Shown here in pieces: positions 11,382 through 24,800 of a stretch of DNA of 64,000 nucleotides (position 1 is the first letter of the stretch; the number at the start of each line of letters is the position of its first letter). Made by a program: the position numbers and the translations under genes. This DNA comes from Antedon mediterranea (taxonomy: Eukaryota > Echinodermata > Crinoidea > Comatulida > Antedonidae), in NCBI RefSeq assembly GCF_964355755.1, contig NC_092677.1, forward strand, positions 4,283,001 through 4,347,000, written 5' to 3'. The notes under the pieces are model-generated. The model was not told the origin of the DNA, did not search any database, and saw only the letters and a list, made by a program, of their open reading frames with translations.

Positions 11382-14300
11382 ATGTCTGGATTATGTTCTA
11401 TTCAGTCCGCCTACGGCTCAAGCGATACAGACTCGTCTGATGAAGAGAATCACCAGAAAAAAAGAGGTATACTTCCTAGGCCTGAACCCACTACTGATTT
11501 GGTGGTGGGAAAGCGCGGCGTAGATGTCTTCCAGTGCCCTACCCCACACACTGAAACTGATGCTAAAAGGCCTAGGCTAACAAGAACAGAATCAAATGGA
11601 AGGTACAGTTTTAAAAAGTAGCTATTGGAGTATTCCTTTAAATTGTTTTTGTTGTGGTTATGTGGATGGTATCGTAAAAAAAAAGCTAATATTTAATAAT
11701 AAGGCTAACCACGGAGGTATACCTCCATGCATGCTAACTTTAACTAAAATAAAAGCCTATTTTAGGCTAGCATTTATTTAGTTGGTAACGCTAGGCCCTA
11801 GTTAGGCTAGTTCTAGGCCTATAGCCTATATAAAATAATAAATGCTACAAAATAAGACAGGGAGGTATGAATAATAATATTATTAATACAGATATTTGTT
11901 TTATTTTTATACCTCTCTACTTTACTAGCCCAGGGCCAAGTTAGTACAGTACTACTAGCTAGGTTAGGTAATAGTATTAGGTAGCCTAGCTAGGCCTAGT
12001 CCATGGCTAGTCTATAGCTATTAGGCTTAGTAATAGTAGTAAGTACGTCTACTCGTTTATGCCTGGTCAAAACCCCCCAAACTAGGCCTAGGGCCTTCTG
12101 GTCTAATTTCAACTTTTCCTTCTCCCGATAGTAAAAGTACTTCAGACTTTCTACCACTACCGGATGAAGTGATGTCGATGTTCTTGGGCGACAGGGCAAG
12201 TGATGCATCATCATCCAATCATCAAGGACGTGTTAGATCGTTTGCTCATGAAGCTGGAAATTGGGCAACTTATGTATATGTACCAAGTAAGATGGTGTTT
12301 TCTAAACATTTTTCCAGGAACTACCATTAAAACCTTTCCCAGAGGATAACTTTTTACTGTTTATTCATTAATTCATAACGAAAAATATTGTTCTTTCTTG
12401 AACTAAAAATAAATAAACAAAATCAAATAAAACATAAATATTCAATAGTTAAAGCCCCATTCCCTACGTTTTTTAAATCTAATTTAAGATCACAAACTAT
12501 ATTTAATGTAAAAATAATACTATATGATCCTATTGCGATAACTTTTTTCGTCTTTAAACGGTTAAAAATGTGAAAAATAAGTCGATTCTAATAATTATAG
12601 CGGCCCGCTATAAATCCCAAAATGCATTGCGCGCAGATTGATATTTTTGTTTTTCACCTGTAATTCGCCCACTTTTCGATCGATCGTGAGGCCAAAACAA
12701 ATGGAAGACTCCTAACTTTTCAGCGAAAATACCGGGTTTTCCCCAATTTGTATCAACGGAGTCTGGCAAAAATAGAAAGACAATTAATGCAGCAACTATA
12801 CAACGTCAGGCTAGGTATATAGGTAGCGTACGATGTTCGTACGTTACCGATGTTTGCCAGCTAGGCCTACAAAACTAAGCCTAGCTAGGCTATGCCTAAG
12901 ACCGTCCACTCGCCGCGAGCTACTTAGGTAGTGCATTGTTTCTCACTTTTTATCATAATTTACCATAAAACGTACATTTAAGACAAGGAATGACATGGTT
13001 TAATGTTTTTAAAGTGATATATATGTATTATTTTCCAAAAAACGTCCAAAATTGCAGGGAAGGGGTCTTTAACTGTTCCAACCATGCCATGTATTACCAA
13101 AATACTGACTATTGGCAGAAAATACTGATTTATCAACTACACATAATAAATAACAGTTAATTTGTACACAAACAAAATAATTGATACAAGTGTAAAAAAA
13201 TAAACATTCATAAAGCGATGTTTACGGATATATCACACAGAGTACCAAAAATAATTGAGGTGCGACTTGGCGAATAAAACAAACTATATATTATTATTTC
13301 AGTTGAGATAACAAGTGGACTTGAGGATATTGTAAGTGCCTTGCATGAGTGTATCCCTACTGAATACAACATACAACCAATGGACATTCTTCACCTAAGC
13401 GTATCAAAGACGGTCACACTAAAATATCATTGGATCAGACCGTTTACAGAGTTGCTATCACAAAGACTGGCAGAATTACCACAATTTATCTGTGCTTTTG
13501 GAAAGCCACGTGTATATGTTAATGATGAAGCCACTAGGTAAATAAACATGCAACATATTCTTCTATACGCAGGCACTAGATCTAGCAAAAACCAGCCCGA
13601 ACTAGTATCACTATCAGGCACCAAATCTAGCAAAAACCAGCCCAAACCAGTATCAGGCACTAGATGTAGCAAAAATCAGCCCAAACCAGTATTGGAGACT
13701 ACATCTATTTGTGAAAATATGTTTGTAAACACATACAGTAACCTTTACTTTACAAGATGCCTACATTGTTATGATGTCAAACATACAGCAACAGCTGATA
13801 TTATATGGTGTTTGTTGGGTGTAATATCCACACCTGCAATAAAATTTGATGATAAAATAATATAAAATTTAAATGCTTTAAACGATCTGTTATTTACAAG
13901 GGGAAAAATAAATTGGTATAATTATTTATTCAATAGGTCATTTGTGAGTCTTACAATTGGTCAAGGAGTAAAGGAACTGGAAGACATTGTTAAGGAAGTC
14001 GACTTGGCTCTAAATGAATTTAACTTGCCACCATTCTACAAGGTAATACAAGCCTATTATAAATCAAATAGTGACATAGGTCACATAAAGGTCAATGATT
14101 GCATTAAATCATAGATATATACTGTATAGCACATAGCATGCTCGTTGTGTTTGTGCACTCTTTGCATAGTGCCATTATTAAAAAAATAATAATTTAAATC
14201 ATTATCTCATTTAAAGCCAGCATCATTTCATGTAAGCATAGGATGGTGCCTAGGCAACATAACCAAAGACATATCAACAGAAGCATTATCAAATTTAGAG

Positions 14301-14762
14301 GTAAATTTGCAAAAGTTACTATATTAGATTTCATTCTTTGAAATGCCATTAGATATACCCTATTAATGGACACATTCCTGTTGAACAAACCAGGGCCAAT
14401 ATGTTTCAACCCCTAAAATACCCCTATTATGGAGACACTATGGTTGGTCCTGAAGGTGTACCTTTAACAGTGGCGTAACAGGGGCCCCGGTGTTTATCGA
14501 GGCCCCTGAGCAGTATCCAGTGGAAAATACAGGCATTAAAATATGTTGAAAAAGGCTAAAAACTTGGGGTTCTACCAGGGGCCTCAGGTATCTGCGTTAC
14601 GCAACTGCCCCAGAGTTCTACTGTACTATAATTATTACAACTGAATTTTGTTTTCTACAGAGATGCTTTCTAGAACACTTTTCATCATTAAAACCATCTT
14701 GGAACGTGACAAAGCTATGCAGTAAAATTGGCAACAAATGCTTTGCATTTCCTCTCAGCTGA
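11382..14762 (+). CDS. USB1: USB1, U6 snRNA 3' phosphodiesterase
   Basis: Six exons give a closed frame of 300 aa: 11382-11602, 12132-12286, 13303-13537, 13937-14042, 14217-14300 and 14661-14762 (TGA). All introns are GT-AG. The protein is a 2H phosphoesterase: GNWATYVYVP opens the fold, the first catalytic motif HLSVS is at residues 156-160 and the second, FHVSIG, at 243-248, followed by the C-terminal GNKCFAFPL. The acidic/basic N-terminus (SSDTDSSDEE, KRPR) is typical of the family; human USB1 is about 265 aa. USB1 trims the oligo(U) tail of U6 snRNA in the nucleus and leaves a protected 3' end. Intron 2 holds a MITE (12448-13073), intron 3 a short tandem repeat and intron 5 another MITE. 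Confidence 0.93.
11720..12110. repeat. AGGCCTAG-rich tract in USB1 intron 1
   Basis: The intron is littered with overlapping GGCTAG, TAGGCCTA and CTAGGCCT words. The same compositional motif recurs in 28078-28230 and 33890-34400, so it is a genome-wide simple-sequence theme rather than one element. Confidence 0.6.
12448..13073. mobile_element. MITE in USB1 intron 2
   Basis: The left end GTTAAAGCCCCATTCCCTAC mirrors the right end GCAGGGAAGGGGTCTTTAAC. About 625 bp, with no transposase ORF. The interior is more GC-rich than its surroundings and contains TCCCAAAATGCATTGCGCGC. Confidence 0.7.
13572..13696. repeat. About 40-45 bp tandem repeat, three copies
   Basis: The unit is GGCACTAGATCTAGCAAAAA followed by ccagcccaaaccagtatca, repeated three times with small length changes in USB1 intron 3. 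Open frames over it on both strands are artefacts. Confidence 0.8.
14468..14607. mobile_element. Short MITE in USB1 intron 5
   Basis: The ends are CAGTGGCGTAACAGGGGCCC and GTTACGCAACTG, imperfect inverted repeats with the CAGTGGCGTA start often seen in hAT-type non-autonomous elements. No target duplication is visible. Confidence 0.5.
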
Positions 14763-17587
14763 CATTTGTGGCAATTCTTGTACTATGCAATAAACCGTGT
14801 CATTATTTGCAGATTACCTGTTCCTAACAGAAAAAATATTTTCATTTCTGTCTGAATTCTACACCTGTTTTAAAAAAAGCAAATTGTATTTCAAGAAATA
14901 ATGACTTGGTCTAATGAATAAAAAGCGCAGCTCTGCAAAATATACAATTGTGCTTCAGATAAGGAATTCAAATTATATTCAAGCTGGAACAGCAACATAA
15001 TACAACAATTATAAAGGGATCATGTTAAAATTATTGTAAAGTTCTGCATATTTTTTACTGTTTATATTGTATTTTTTTCATCATTGGTTTATGAGCCAGT
15101 CCCTGCAATAAACTACAAACCTTGCTATAAACAATTATAACAGGTTAAACAAGTAAATAAAAAGTAGTTACTGCAGTAACATAAAATGTAGTTACTGCAG
15201 TAACATAAACAAGTAAATAAAATGTAGTTACTGCAGTAACATAAACAGGATAAACAAGTAAATAAAATGTAGTTTTACTACTTGACAGGTTGTTTACAGA
15301 CATTTTCAACAATATTATCATAAAAATATGTAATTTAAAAATTGACTGTACGGCAATATTTTAAAAAAACCTCGAAATGTGTCATTTTACAGCTAACAGC
15401 CTAACAATGACAATATGGTTTGTGACTGTAAATCTGAATTATTTTTCTTGTTAAAAATAAAAACAATACAATTCAAAAATGTTTTTTTTTACACCAGAGG
15501 ATTTGTATCTGCATAAATTAATAAATGGAACTTTTTACACCTGTAATGACAATAGGAATGTGAGAATATTTGTGGTAATCAACAAAAGGCAAAAAAAAAT
15601 ATCAAATATGTTTTTTCAAATTGGAAATCTTGTGGAAATCCAATCAGGAATCCAGCACCAAGATTCAAATCCATTTATTATATCATCATTTGCATAAAAT
15701 ACATAGACAATTAAGTAGGGAGTAACAGCACAATACAAAAAGAAAAAACTAAGGCACACCATTCTATAACATTAACTAAGCAATTAATCAAGGCAATGTA
15801 TTGCATGAATGCAGTGGGTCTATTGTGTACCAAATTCTGTTTAAATTTAGTGTATTCAACTGGAAAGGAAAACATTAATATTAAAAAATAAACCTTTTTT
15901 TACTATATTAATTTTGTTACCTTTTATGGATCTGCATATTAAATTTTCAGAATATTATAAAGTAGTAATATACAAGGGCCTTTAATGATTTACTACATTA
16001 TAGATCTATTAATAGTACAACATGCTATCATATCTCCATGGTGATTTGGTTTGTTTTTTTACTAGCAACTTGCTAATTTCCTTTCATTATTGATTGTGAC
16101 ATAAAATACATTTGAAATATAAAAAAAACAGACAAAAGGAACATTTGCAGTAAAAATTGTAAACTTTCTTTAATATTTTATGATGTTGTTAGTAACTCAA
16201 TATTTATTTTTTTCATTATGTAATGTTTGTTTGTGAATATATGCACTTTTGTAGGCCTACCAGTAAGTCAATCAAAGTTAATAGTCTTGTTTCTACTGCC
16301 TGTTACATTCTAAATTCATGTATACAAACATTTTATTAAGAAAAAATAAACCTATCATTTACTGTACATTCCCATAAGAGCAAATTTACTTTATTTTTTT
16401 CTAAATATTTTTTTATCACAAAATAATAATGTTTGCTTTTGTCTTAGTCTGTGTCTTCCACTGCATACTGCATTTAAAACGATCCATATATCGAAATAAT
16501 CTTTTCAATTGCCATTCTTGATTCTATAGAAACTGTGTATTGGAAAAAATGTTTTTCATGTTTTCATGTTCCCATATGTTCTATATTGTACCATCAGTAC
16601 CAGTACTTCTATGAATAGATGATTAGTTGGGAACATGAACGCTAGTTGATCAATCCAGTACCGTTTTGACCGTGCGATCATTCGGGAAAACTCCTCCCGC
16701 CGTTAAAATCAAAGCAAAATGCCTAAGAATTTTGAAATTTAAAAATATTCATAAAAAAATCAAATATAACAGTTAATTATATCCCAACTGTAAAGAGTAA
16801 CAGTAAATAAAAATCATCAGTTGGGTTTCTCAAAGTAGTGACGAATAATTAACTGTATATTACTGTATATTATATGTATAATATTTTATTTATATTACTA
16901 ACTGAATGAATCTTTTCAAGGGTTAAAATATTCAGTTTGCTATTTTCATAGAATCACTTGTAGTATTGACAAATAAAAATGTGTTTATGTGTTTGTCATA
17001 ACATGATTTTGTGTACCAGCAAGTCTGTGTCTTCCCCTGCATACTACATTTTATGATAAGTATGCAAAATTTAATAAATTTTTACCAAGAAAATATTCAT
17101 TTGGTATTCCAATCTCATAACAGAGAATATCTTGTAGGCCTACTGAAAAAAGAAATTAAAACAAGGTCATATCATGCAGTCGCGTGCTCAAGTTAGTGTT
17201 CACTAAGTGGCGTTGCACGTGACTAAAAATTGACAGGTTATTAGGTGTTTATCACAAAATATTGACGAGTTTCCATGCATGTTTTCGAACCATCAAGAAA
17301 ATAAACTATAAAAAAACATTTGACATGTTTTTTTGTGTTGATCACAAACGTTTCATATAAAATGTATACAAATATATATACAGTATTTGTTTAAAACATA
17401 TGAACAGATATGGAAGCCATTTTTATCTTCTGACCATCTTCATTGTTACTGTGTCGACTCTGCCTTCAGGAACTGTACATAATATCTATGTCAACAAAAC
17501 TTGATGTACGTCCGTCACTTGTACCTCAGCGGCCGGCACTCGTCTGAAATGATCACTCAGCAAATGTTACAATACAGTAGAACCCAT
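14763..17587. other. Intergenic DNA 3' of USB1
   Basis: About 2.8 kb of AT-rich DNA. It contains a local tandem repeat at 15142-15273 built on AGTTACTGCAGTAACATAAA and AACAAGTAAATAAAATG. Otherwise no gene is recognised. Small ORFs at 15479-15697 and 17011-17196 lack any family signature. Confidence 0.4.
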
Positions 17588-17880
17588 CTTCTTTTAATGC
17601 GGGTTCTTTGTACCTTCATTTTCTCAGCTTCAAAACATTTTGACTTTGCTTAAATTTCCTGCTTGGGACACCTCTACTGAGTAAACACTTTGTTGGGTCA
17701 TGAAGGTGTCCCTTCTTTTAATGCGGGTTCTTTGTACCTTCATTTTCTCAGCTTCAAACCATTTTGACTTTGCTTAAATTTCCTGCTTGGGACACCTCTA
17801 CAAGGAGACACTTTGTTGGGTCATGAAGGTGTCTCTTTTGATGTGGGTTCCCTATACCTTCATTTTCTCAAAACATCTTT
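17588..17880. repeat. About 122-bp tandem repeat, 2.4 copies
   Basis: Units start near 17588, 17712 and 17832 with CTTCTTTTAATGCGGGTTCT and contain CTGCTTGGGACACCTCTAC and TTTGTTGGGTCATGAAGGTG. The third copy is partial and diverged. Non-coding. Confidence 0.85.
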
Positions 17881-18292
17881 ACTTTATTTTTCTGCTTTTG
17901 ACTTTTTGTATGTCACTTTTAAGGCATTGTGACATGTGTTCATTTTCAAGCATTGTTTATTCATTGCAAGTTTGAGAACACTTTGTACTGGTACTATTCG
18001 ACCATGGAGGCATTAATTGTTATGATCGTATTATTGTTTGGTAATATAGTACAGTACATTAACATACAAACAAAACATAAAATACAGTATGAACTGTAAA
18101 AAATGTGAATATGATAAAAATGTGAAAATCTATGTGATTAAAAAAGTCACCGCAATCTAAAATTTCTTGTGCTTGATATGCATATCATTGGATTACTTTC
18201 ATTTTTTACATAATTATGGTTAAAAGTATACATAAATACAGAATATTTTTTACAATTATTTTTACAAAGTATTATTATTGCAAGTCAGTTTT

Positions 18293-18885
18293 TGAACAGG
18301 ATGGGTATGACATAAATGACCTCTACGACAACCTCTTCTTTAAAAAAACTAGAACTGTAGAAAGAAATTATTATTGAGTCAGATTTGACCAACTGCCAAA
18401 ACCAGGATGGATACTGCATAAATGACCTCTCTGGCCACCTCTTCTTTAAACTGGTACCACTCTCTTTGTTAGAAGAAATTATCAGGTTTGACCAACAGAC
18501 AGCCACACCCAGATTGGATACTGCATAAATGACCTCTACGGCTACCTATTCTTTCAAAAACTGGTACCACTCTCTCTGTTGGCAGAAATAATTCAGTTAG
18601 ATTTGACCAACCGCCACACCCAGGATGGATACTGCATAATGACCTCTACGGCCACATCTTCTTTAAATGGTACCACTCGCTCTATTGGAAGAAATTATTG
18701 AGCCAGATTTGACCAACTGCCACACCCAGGATGGATATTGCATAAATGACCTCTACGACCACCTCTTGTTTAAACTGGTACCACTCTCTCTATTGGAAGA
18801 AATTATTGAGTCAGATGTTGATCACTTGACCTTTTATAATTATTGACATTTACGACCACTCCTTGTGTACCACTCTTGTCAATAA
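18293..18885 (-). repeat. About 110-bp tandem array derived from CNBD1 last exon
   Basis: Five clear units plus one decayed unit repeat GGATGGATACTGCATAAATG, gacctctacggccacctctt and TGGTACCACTCTCTCTGTTG. The same order of words occurs in the true last exon (18886-19094: GGTTGGATACC, ACAACCACACCCTG, TGGTACCACTCTCTCTGT). On the minus strand the units read like the exon's EWYQFK...VVVDVI, with frame breaks. The array therefore arose by tandem copying of the gene's 3' coding end into its downstream flank. Confidence 0.8.
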
Positions 18886-21800
18886 TTATTGTGAACCAGA
18901 TTTAGACCATTTGCCGCACCCAGGTTGGATACCACTTGAATTAATTACATCCACAACCACACCCTGTTTAAACTGGTACCACTCTCTCTGTAACTCTTGC
19001 TCAATGTATTCTGTGTAAATCTCATCTTTTGACAAGTTTCCGAATGTCTTTTTATTCGTCTGTAGTAGCAATGACCGTGTTGTTTCATCCAATTCTGAAA
19101 GATTAAGAAATTTGTGAAAATAATTAAATTTTAAACTTTACCATAGAATAGAGTATTCTTTATCATTTATTATACCTAGCCTCTTTGATAATACTAAAAT
19201 ATGAACATTACCACTTATTTTTTCTGGTGTTATTATTCCTAAAGTGACATCTGTAGCAGTTACTATTGAACATGTGATCGTGTCTTCTTCTAAAACACTG
19301 ATCTCACCAAATGATTGCGATGTTGTCAATTTACCCATCACCACTTGTTTCAAACGCTTTTCCTGCAACAACAACATTTTGTTAATATCGACAAAGGTTA
19401 AAATCGTTCTCATTTAAGGTTTTGTTAAGGGTGGTTGGCAATCTAACGAAGCTGAAGATCAAAGGGTTTATGTGTGGCTGCGACATGATCAGTTCAACAC
19501 CTCTTAAATCGATACTGCTCGTCGTGGAGAATATGTATATAGTACTGTACTGTTGGTATTTGTCGCAGCAAGACATAAGATCAAAGGACTATTATGAGTT
19601 CCTATCTTGGCAAGGCCTTGATTTTTATTTTTTTCAGTAAGCAGTAATAATTCTTTTTTTCCCTCTTTTTTTGGCTTTTACTTGAATCAACCATTTGAAT
19701 ATGTCTGTATTTCTTTAAAATCTTTTTTTGGCTTCTTTCATTTTTGATGTACTGTATGTATACTATATCTCTGTATAAAGTCTGTTTTCCTGTCAACGTT
19801 ATTCAACGCTATCGTCGTTCAACGACGATCGTTCGTGAAAACAATCAAGTTGAAATGATAACGATAGCGGGTACCTTACCTCTTTTCCATTTCTCAGTTT
19901 GTGATTCACTTCTACTTGTCTCAATACGTGACATTCACCAGATTTAATGAAACCAATAAACGGACAAAGTACACCCTCTGTCACGAGGACTAAAACAAAA
20001 TCAAAGTGACATTGTTGCTTAAACACAACTGTAACATGAGCTGACACTAAGTACCTGTAGCAATATAATTACACCTGGAATATGATCATACATGGTTAAA
20101 AGTGACATACAATATGTTCTTTAAGTGTCATATTGATTTTAGCAAATTGTAACATATTGCATTTTAGATGCAGAAACAATGTAAAAGTATCGCATATGGT
20201 TAAGTACAAATTTTTCCATCACGATATTAATTACAGTATAAAGTATCTTATATAACTTTAATACAAGTAAATGGCTGTACTGTAATTTGATGACTTTGAC
20301 AGCTCAGCTAAAGGCAAGAATTTCAAATATAATATTTTGAAATGTTAAATAAATGTTTAAAGATGTATTGTCCCCCAAAAACATGAAAAGTGAAGATTAA
20401 TAAATAAACCATTTTGCAGTTTTAATAAAGTTATTCACTTTTTTAAAAATTTCACTTATAAAAAGACAAAGTAAAGTAAATTTTAACCAAAAACCATTGT
20501 CAAACAATTTTGCTTTAGATTACATTTTTTTCAGTTAAAGAAATAATTTTCAATCCAGTTTTTGGTCAAAGTGAATAACTATTAGGTGACATTAAAATGA
20601 CATATTCAACAAAAAATGCAAAAAAATGCGACAATATATCTTTAATAAATGAAATGAACTAACCAGTGTTTTCAGGAAAAAAAGCCCACTCAATAAGTTC
20701 AGCTAATTTCAATAGTGACTGTCTTGGCCATAGTTTGTATGACTCACAAGGCTGTACTAAGTTACACTTCTCCGTTAAATCTTTCTCTTTCAGTTGCTAT
20801 ACATATAAAATAAATGGGTTTTTTTTTCACACATTGAAACAATATTGATATAAAAATGCGAAGAGTGACAGAGAGTGTTCTCTTTATATTTCAGCAGATA
20901 GCACATTATAGATAATTTTAGATTTTATTAAATTCTTAAAACATTATCAATGTTATAAGTTATCTAGCTGCAACATTATGGAGCTGTCCATGCGTGTTTG
21001 ATCCAATTACCGGGGCTAATATAATGTGAAATGCAAGGATTAACATATTATTATCCTAAAAATCAACAGGCATGGTATATAGCAAAAAATAATAATGGGG
21101 GGTATAACCTGCAACTTGTAGCCTACTGGCCTGAATTGTGCACAGGTGTGGACGACACATACCACAACTTTCCACTCCCCTAAGGTTCCCTTCATGTCGA
21201 GTTCTGCCACCAAACAGCACCCGGGAAAAGTTGTACTGGGTTCTTTAAAGTGCACACGAACCAGATGTGTACACTGGACTTCCAGTTTTAAGTCCTTAAC
21301 CAAGAGATTTGTTCTACCGGTACCAAAAAAATGGTCGAGGAGTGACTTGAACCTGTGCCAATTCTATAGCTATGGTTCGCGGCAGAGCCCCTGCCTTAAC
21401 CGCTTGGCCACTTGAAATCGAAGCACCAAGTTATAGTTCTACAATTTAATTTTAATAACTCACTTGTGATATTCGTTTGTAGTCGTTACTAGACACTTTC
21501 AGAAACTCACACGGCAGTGTATTAGTTTTTACTGTCAATATTCTGAAAATAATTATTGATATTATTTGTGTAATATTCAACTAATACCCTTTTCACATCT
21601 GCAAAATGTAGCCAGTTGTAACCAGGCTTGCATACAGTAGTGTGAATACTATTTTGTGGAAAATCTCCCGAGATTTCACAGGGGACCTCTCGGGAGAAAA
21701 ACACACTGATGAGAGGCAAATTTTTGTTCCGCGATGTTCCCGTGTATTGCCCTGGTATTAAACTTACCAATCATAGTAATCAAATAGCGTGCAACTACAC

Positions 21801-24800
21801 TATCCTTTTGAGATTGCTCAGTGTTCACGTATGAAAATGTGTAATAAGTCAGGCGATCAACCTGGTTACACGTTGTTACAAGTTGTACAAATTTATATGA
21901 AAGAGGTATTATTCTGATCAACTGGAGTAGCAACATTTTACAACATATCTAGAATGTACCACTGTTTCAAAAGGTAAGTACAACTGATTGCATTCTGGAT
22001 GATTGACAACATCCTTTCAAAACAAGTACTTACTGTGAATTAACTTCCTCCCCTTCAATCCCCTCTAAGCAGCCAAAACAATCACCAACCCCGAGCTAAA
22101 ATGACACATTAGAATTACAATAACAAAGTTATATACAAAATGCATGACACTAAAAACAGCAATAAAATTTAATTATAAATTAATAATAATAGTAAAACAA
22201 TCTCGATCTCAAAATTGTTACAGAATAATTATTTTTTATATGTATTTTGGTTGTACTTGAGCAGTAATAACATGAATACAGTACTACAAATACTAATTAA
22301 TACACAAATGTTAATTAATATTAACACATTATTATTTTCCCATTAAGTTTTTACCTCAGGCAAGTCTCTTTCTAAGAGAAAAGTTGTATTCCTGGTTGGT
22401 TTAACCTCATTCTTAGCCTTCAAACGTATCCATGGGTCAGTCTGGGCCACTACACTTCCCTTTAGTACGATGTAAAATCCAGTATTTCCAAAAACTACAC
22501 AAGCAAGCGTACATAATGAGATAATATAAAATAAATGTATATGTGTATGTTAATATTTTTATGTATTTTGTTTATAAGACCATGGAAAATGCATTGGAAA
22601 CACAGAAAATGTGTTGGCAACACAGAAAATGCGTTGGCGATACGGAAAATGGGTTGAAAACAAAGGAAATGCATTGGCAAAAACGAAGAATGCGTTGGCG
22701 ACACGGAAAATGCATTGGCAACACGGAAAATGCATTGGCAACACGGAAAATGCGTTGACAACACAGAAAATGCGTTGGCAACAAAGAAAATGCGTTGGTT
22801 ACACAGACAATGCAGTGGCTACACGGAAAATGCATTGGCAACAAGGAAAATGCGTTGGCTACACAGACAATGCAGTGGCTACACGGAAAATGAGTTGGCT
22901 ACACGGAAAATGAGTTGGCAACACAGAAAATACATTGGCATAATGGAAAATACATCGGCTACACGGAACATGTGTTGGCAACACAGAAAATGCGTTGACA
23001 ACACAGAAAATGCATTGAGATAACTGAAAATGCGTTAGCAACACGGAAAATGCCTTGGCAAATGGAAAATGCGTTGGCAAAATGGAAAATATGTTGGCTA
23101 CACGGAACATACGTTGGCTACATGGACAATGCATTTACAACACAGAAAATGCGTTTACAAAATGAGGGAAACTTGGGTGTTCTTCACAGTCACACCTACC
23201 TGTGTAGTCGTCATCCTTCCATACATCTAATGTGACTACAGAACAGATTTCCTTTAGTTCCTTAGTTGTAGTCTGACTTGATAACACGGGAAATGCTTTC
23301 AGGTGCTTAAAAATTACTTTATTGTCTTCTGATGACCTCTCAAACGGTCTGAAAATATAATAACACACCATGATGGCTTTCAAGATGCAAATGTCGGGGT
23401 TCATTCATGAAATGGAAAGGAGGTATGGTTGGGGTGACAGGTTTAAATGTATTTACTGTAAATGGATCTTCATATAAAAATATTGTTTTTGTACAACCTA
23501 CCAAGATTTTTAGGGGTTTGTATTTGACGCTGTTGAGATCAGGTCAATCAATGTTTTTCAAATTTAGTGAAATGTTGATAATTTGTATACACCGTGCATG
23601 TGTAGGGAAGTGTACAATGGCACAATATGTATAGTGAACAAATGTACAAACTTTATAATAGATAGTGTATATCACTGGGTGGTTTAGAATTTTTGTTCAT
23701 GTAAATTGTTAATACATAGATACACTTACAGTTTTCTAAGCAATCTGCGGAGGTCTTTGATTCTGTTTTTCTTAATGACCTCTGGGTCAGCTATCTTGCG
23801 TTCCTTATGAAGCAGCGCCATATGATCTTTGATTTCATGACTGATGACCTCTGCTGGTGGTGTCTCTTTCTTTTCATGGTTTGAAAGTGTACTCAAACAG
23901 CCTTGTAAATTACAAAATAGACAATGGTAATCAAGTTTATAGTAAAATACATTCATGTCAAAAAAATCAAAAAAAAATCTTTATGTTTAAAAAATGGTTG
24001 TATTTATTAAATAAATGGCCACTGAACATAATACCCTTTTCACAGGTTTGCAGAGTATAAAGACAATTTTGTCACACTAATACAGTTTATTATGAAACAT
24101 GTAATCAATTGGGAGATCAAACCTGGTTACAACTTGTAACAATTTATGCAGATGTCAAAAGACTACATTCCCACGTTTTCTATGTTACAATTTAGCTATC
24201 TAATTATTAGCAGAAATTCTTTTATTTTTGACCTGATTGGTGATGTTTTAATGCAAATAAATTGACTTGGTGCCCATCCCAGCAGACTTGACGGACTTCA
24301 ATGATGGACCTCCATTCTTTCCTCCATACATGTAATGTCTCTATTCCTTCAACAGCGAAGCCTGAACCTTTTTGCAGCAGACGATCTTTTGCAGTACAGA
24401 ATAAATCGGTAAAAATTACCGAAGTTTAAAAATAAAGGGTTTTTAAACAATATTTACCAGTAGATATGTTCGTTGCGGCCAATAGTGAGTGTGTATCACC
24501 TTGTTCTACTACCGTCTTTGGTGTAGCTTTTGCATTCACAAACATTTGGTGGTAATATTGCATAAACAAAGAATGATCACATACAGATGGTGTGCTGAAA
24601 AGTAAAAACATCACAACTCTTAAAATCAAAACAATAAATAGGCTACAGTAGCCTAGGACTTACTTATATTTAACCAAAAAGTTTTGTTGAAAATGTTATT
24701 TAAAAACACATTCCTTGCAATTGTTGAGGTTTTGTGAGTGAGTGAGTGGCCGAGCGGTTAAGACAGTGGAACCGTAATTACGTAGCCATAACATCGGCAG

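Noticed and set aside
22495-23134. Overlapping ORFs of 60-102 codons on both strands
   Set aside because: All are produced by the 20-bp minisatellite; the period not divisible by three gives similar peptides in every frame.
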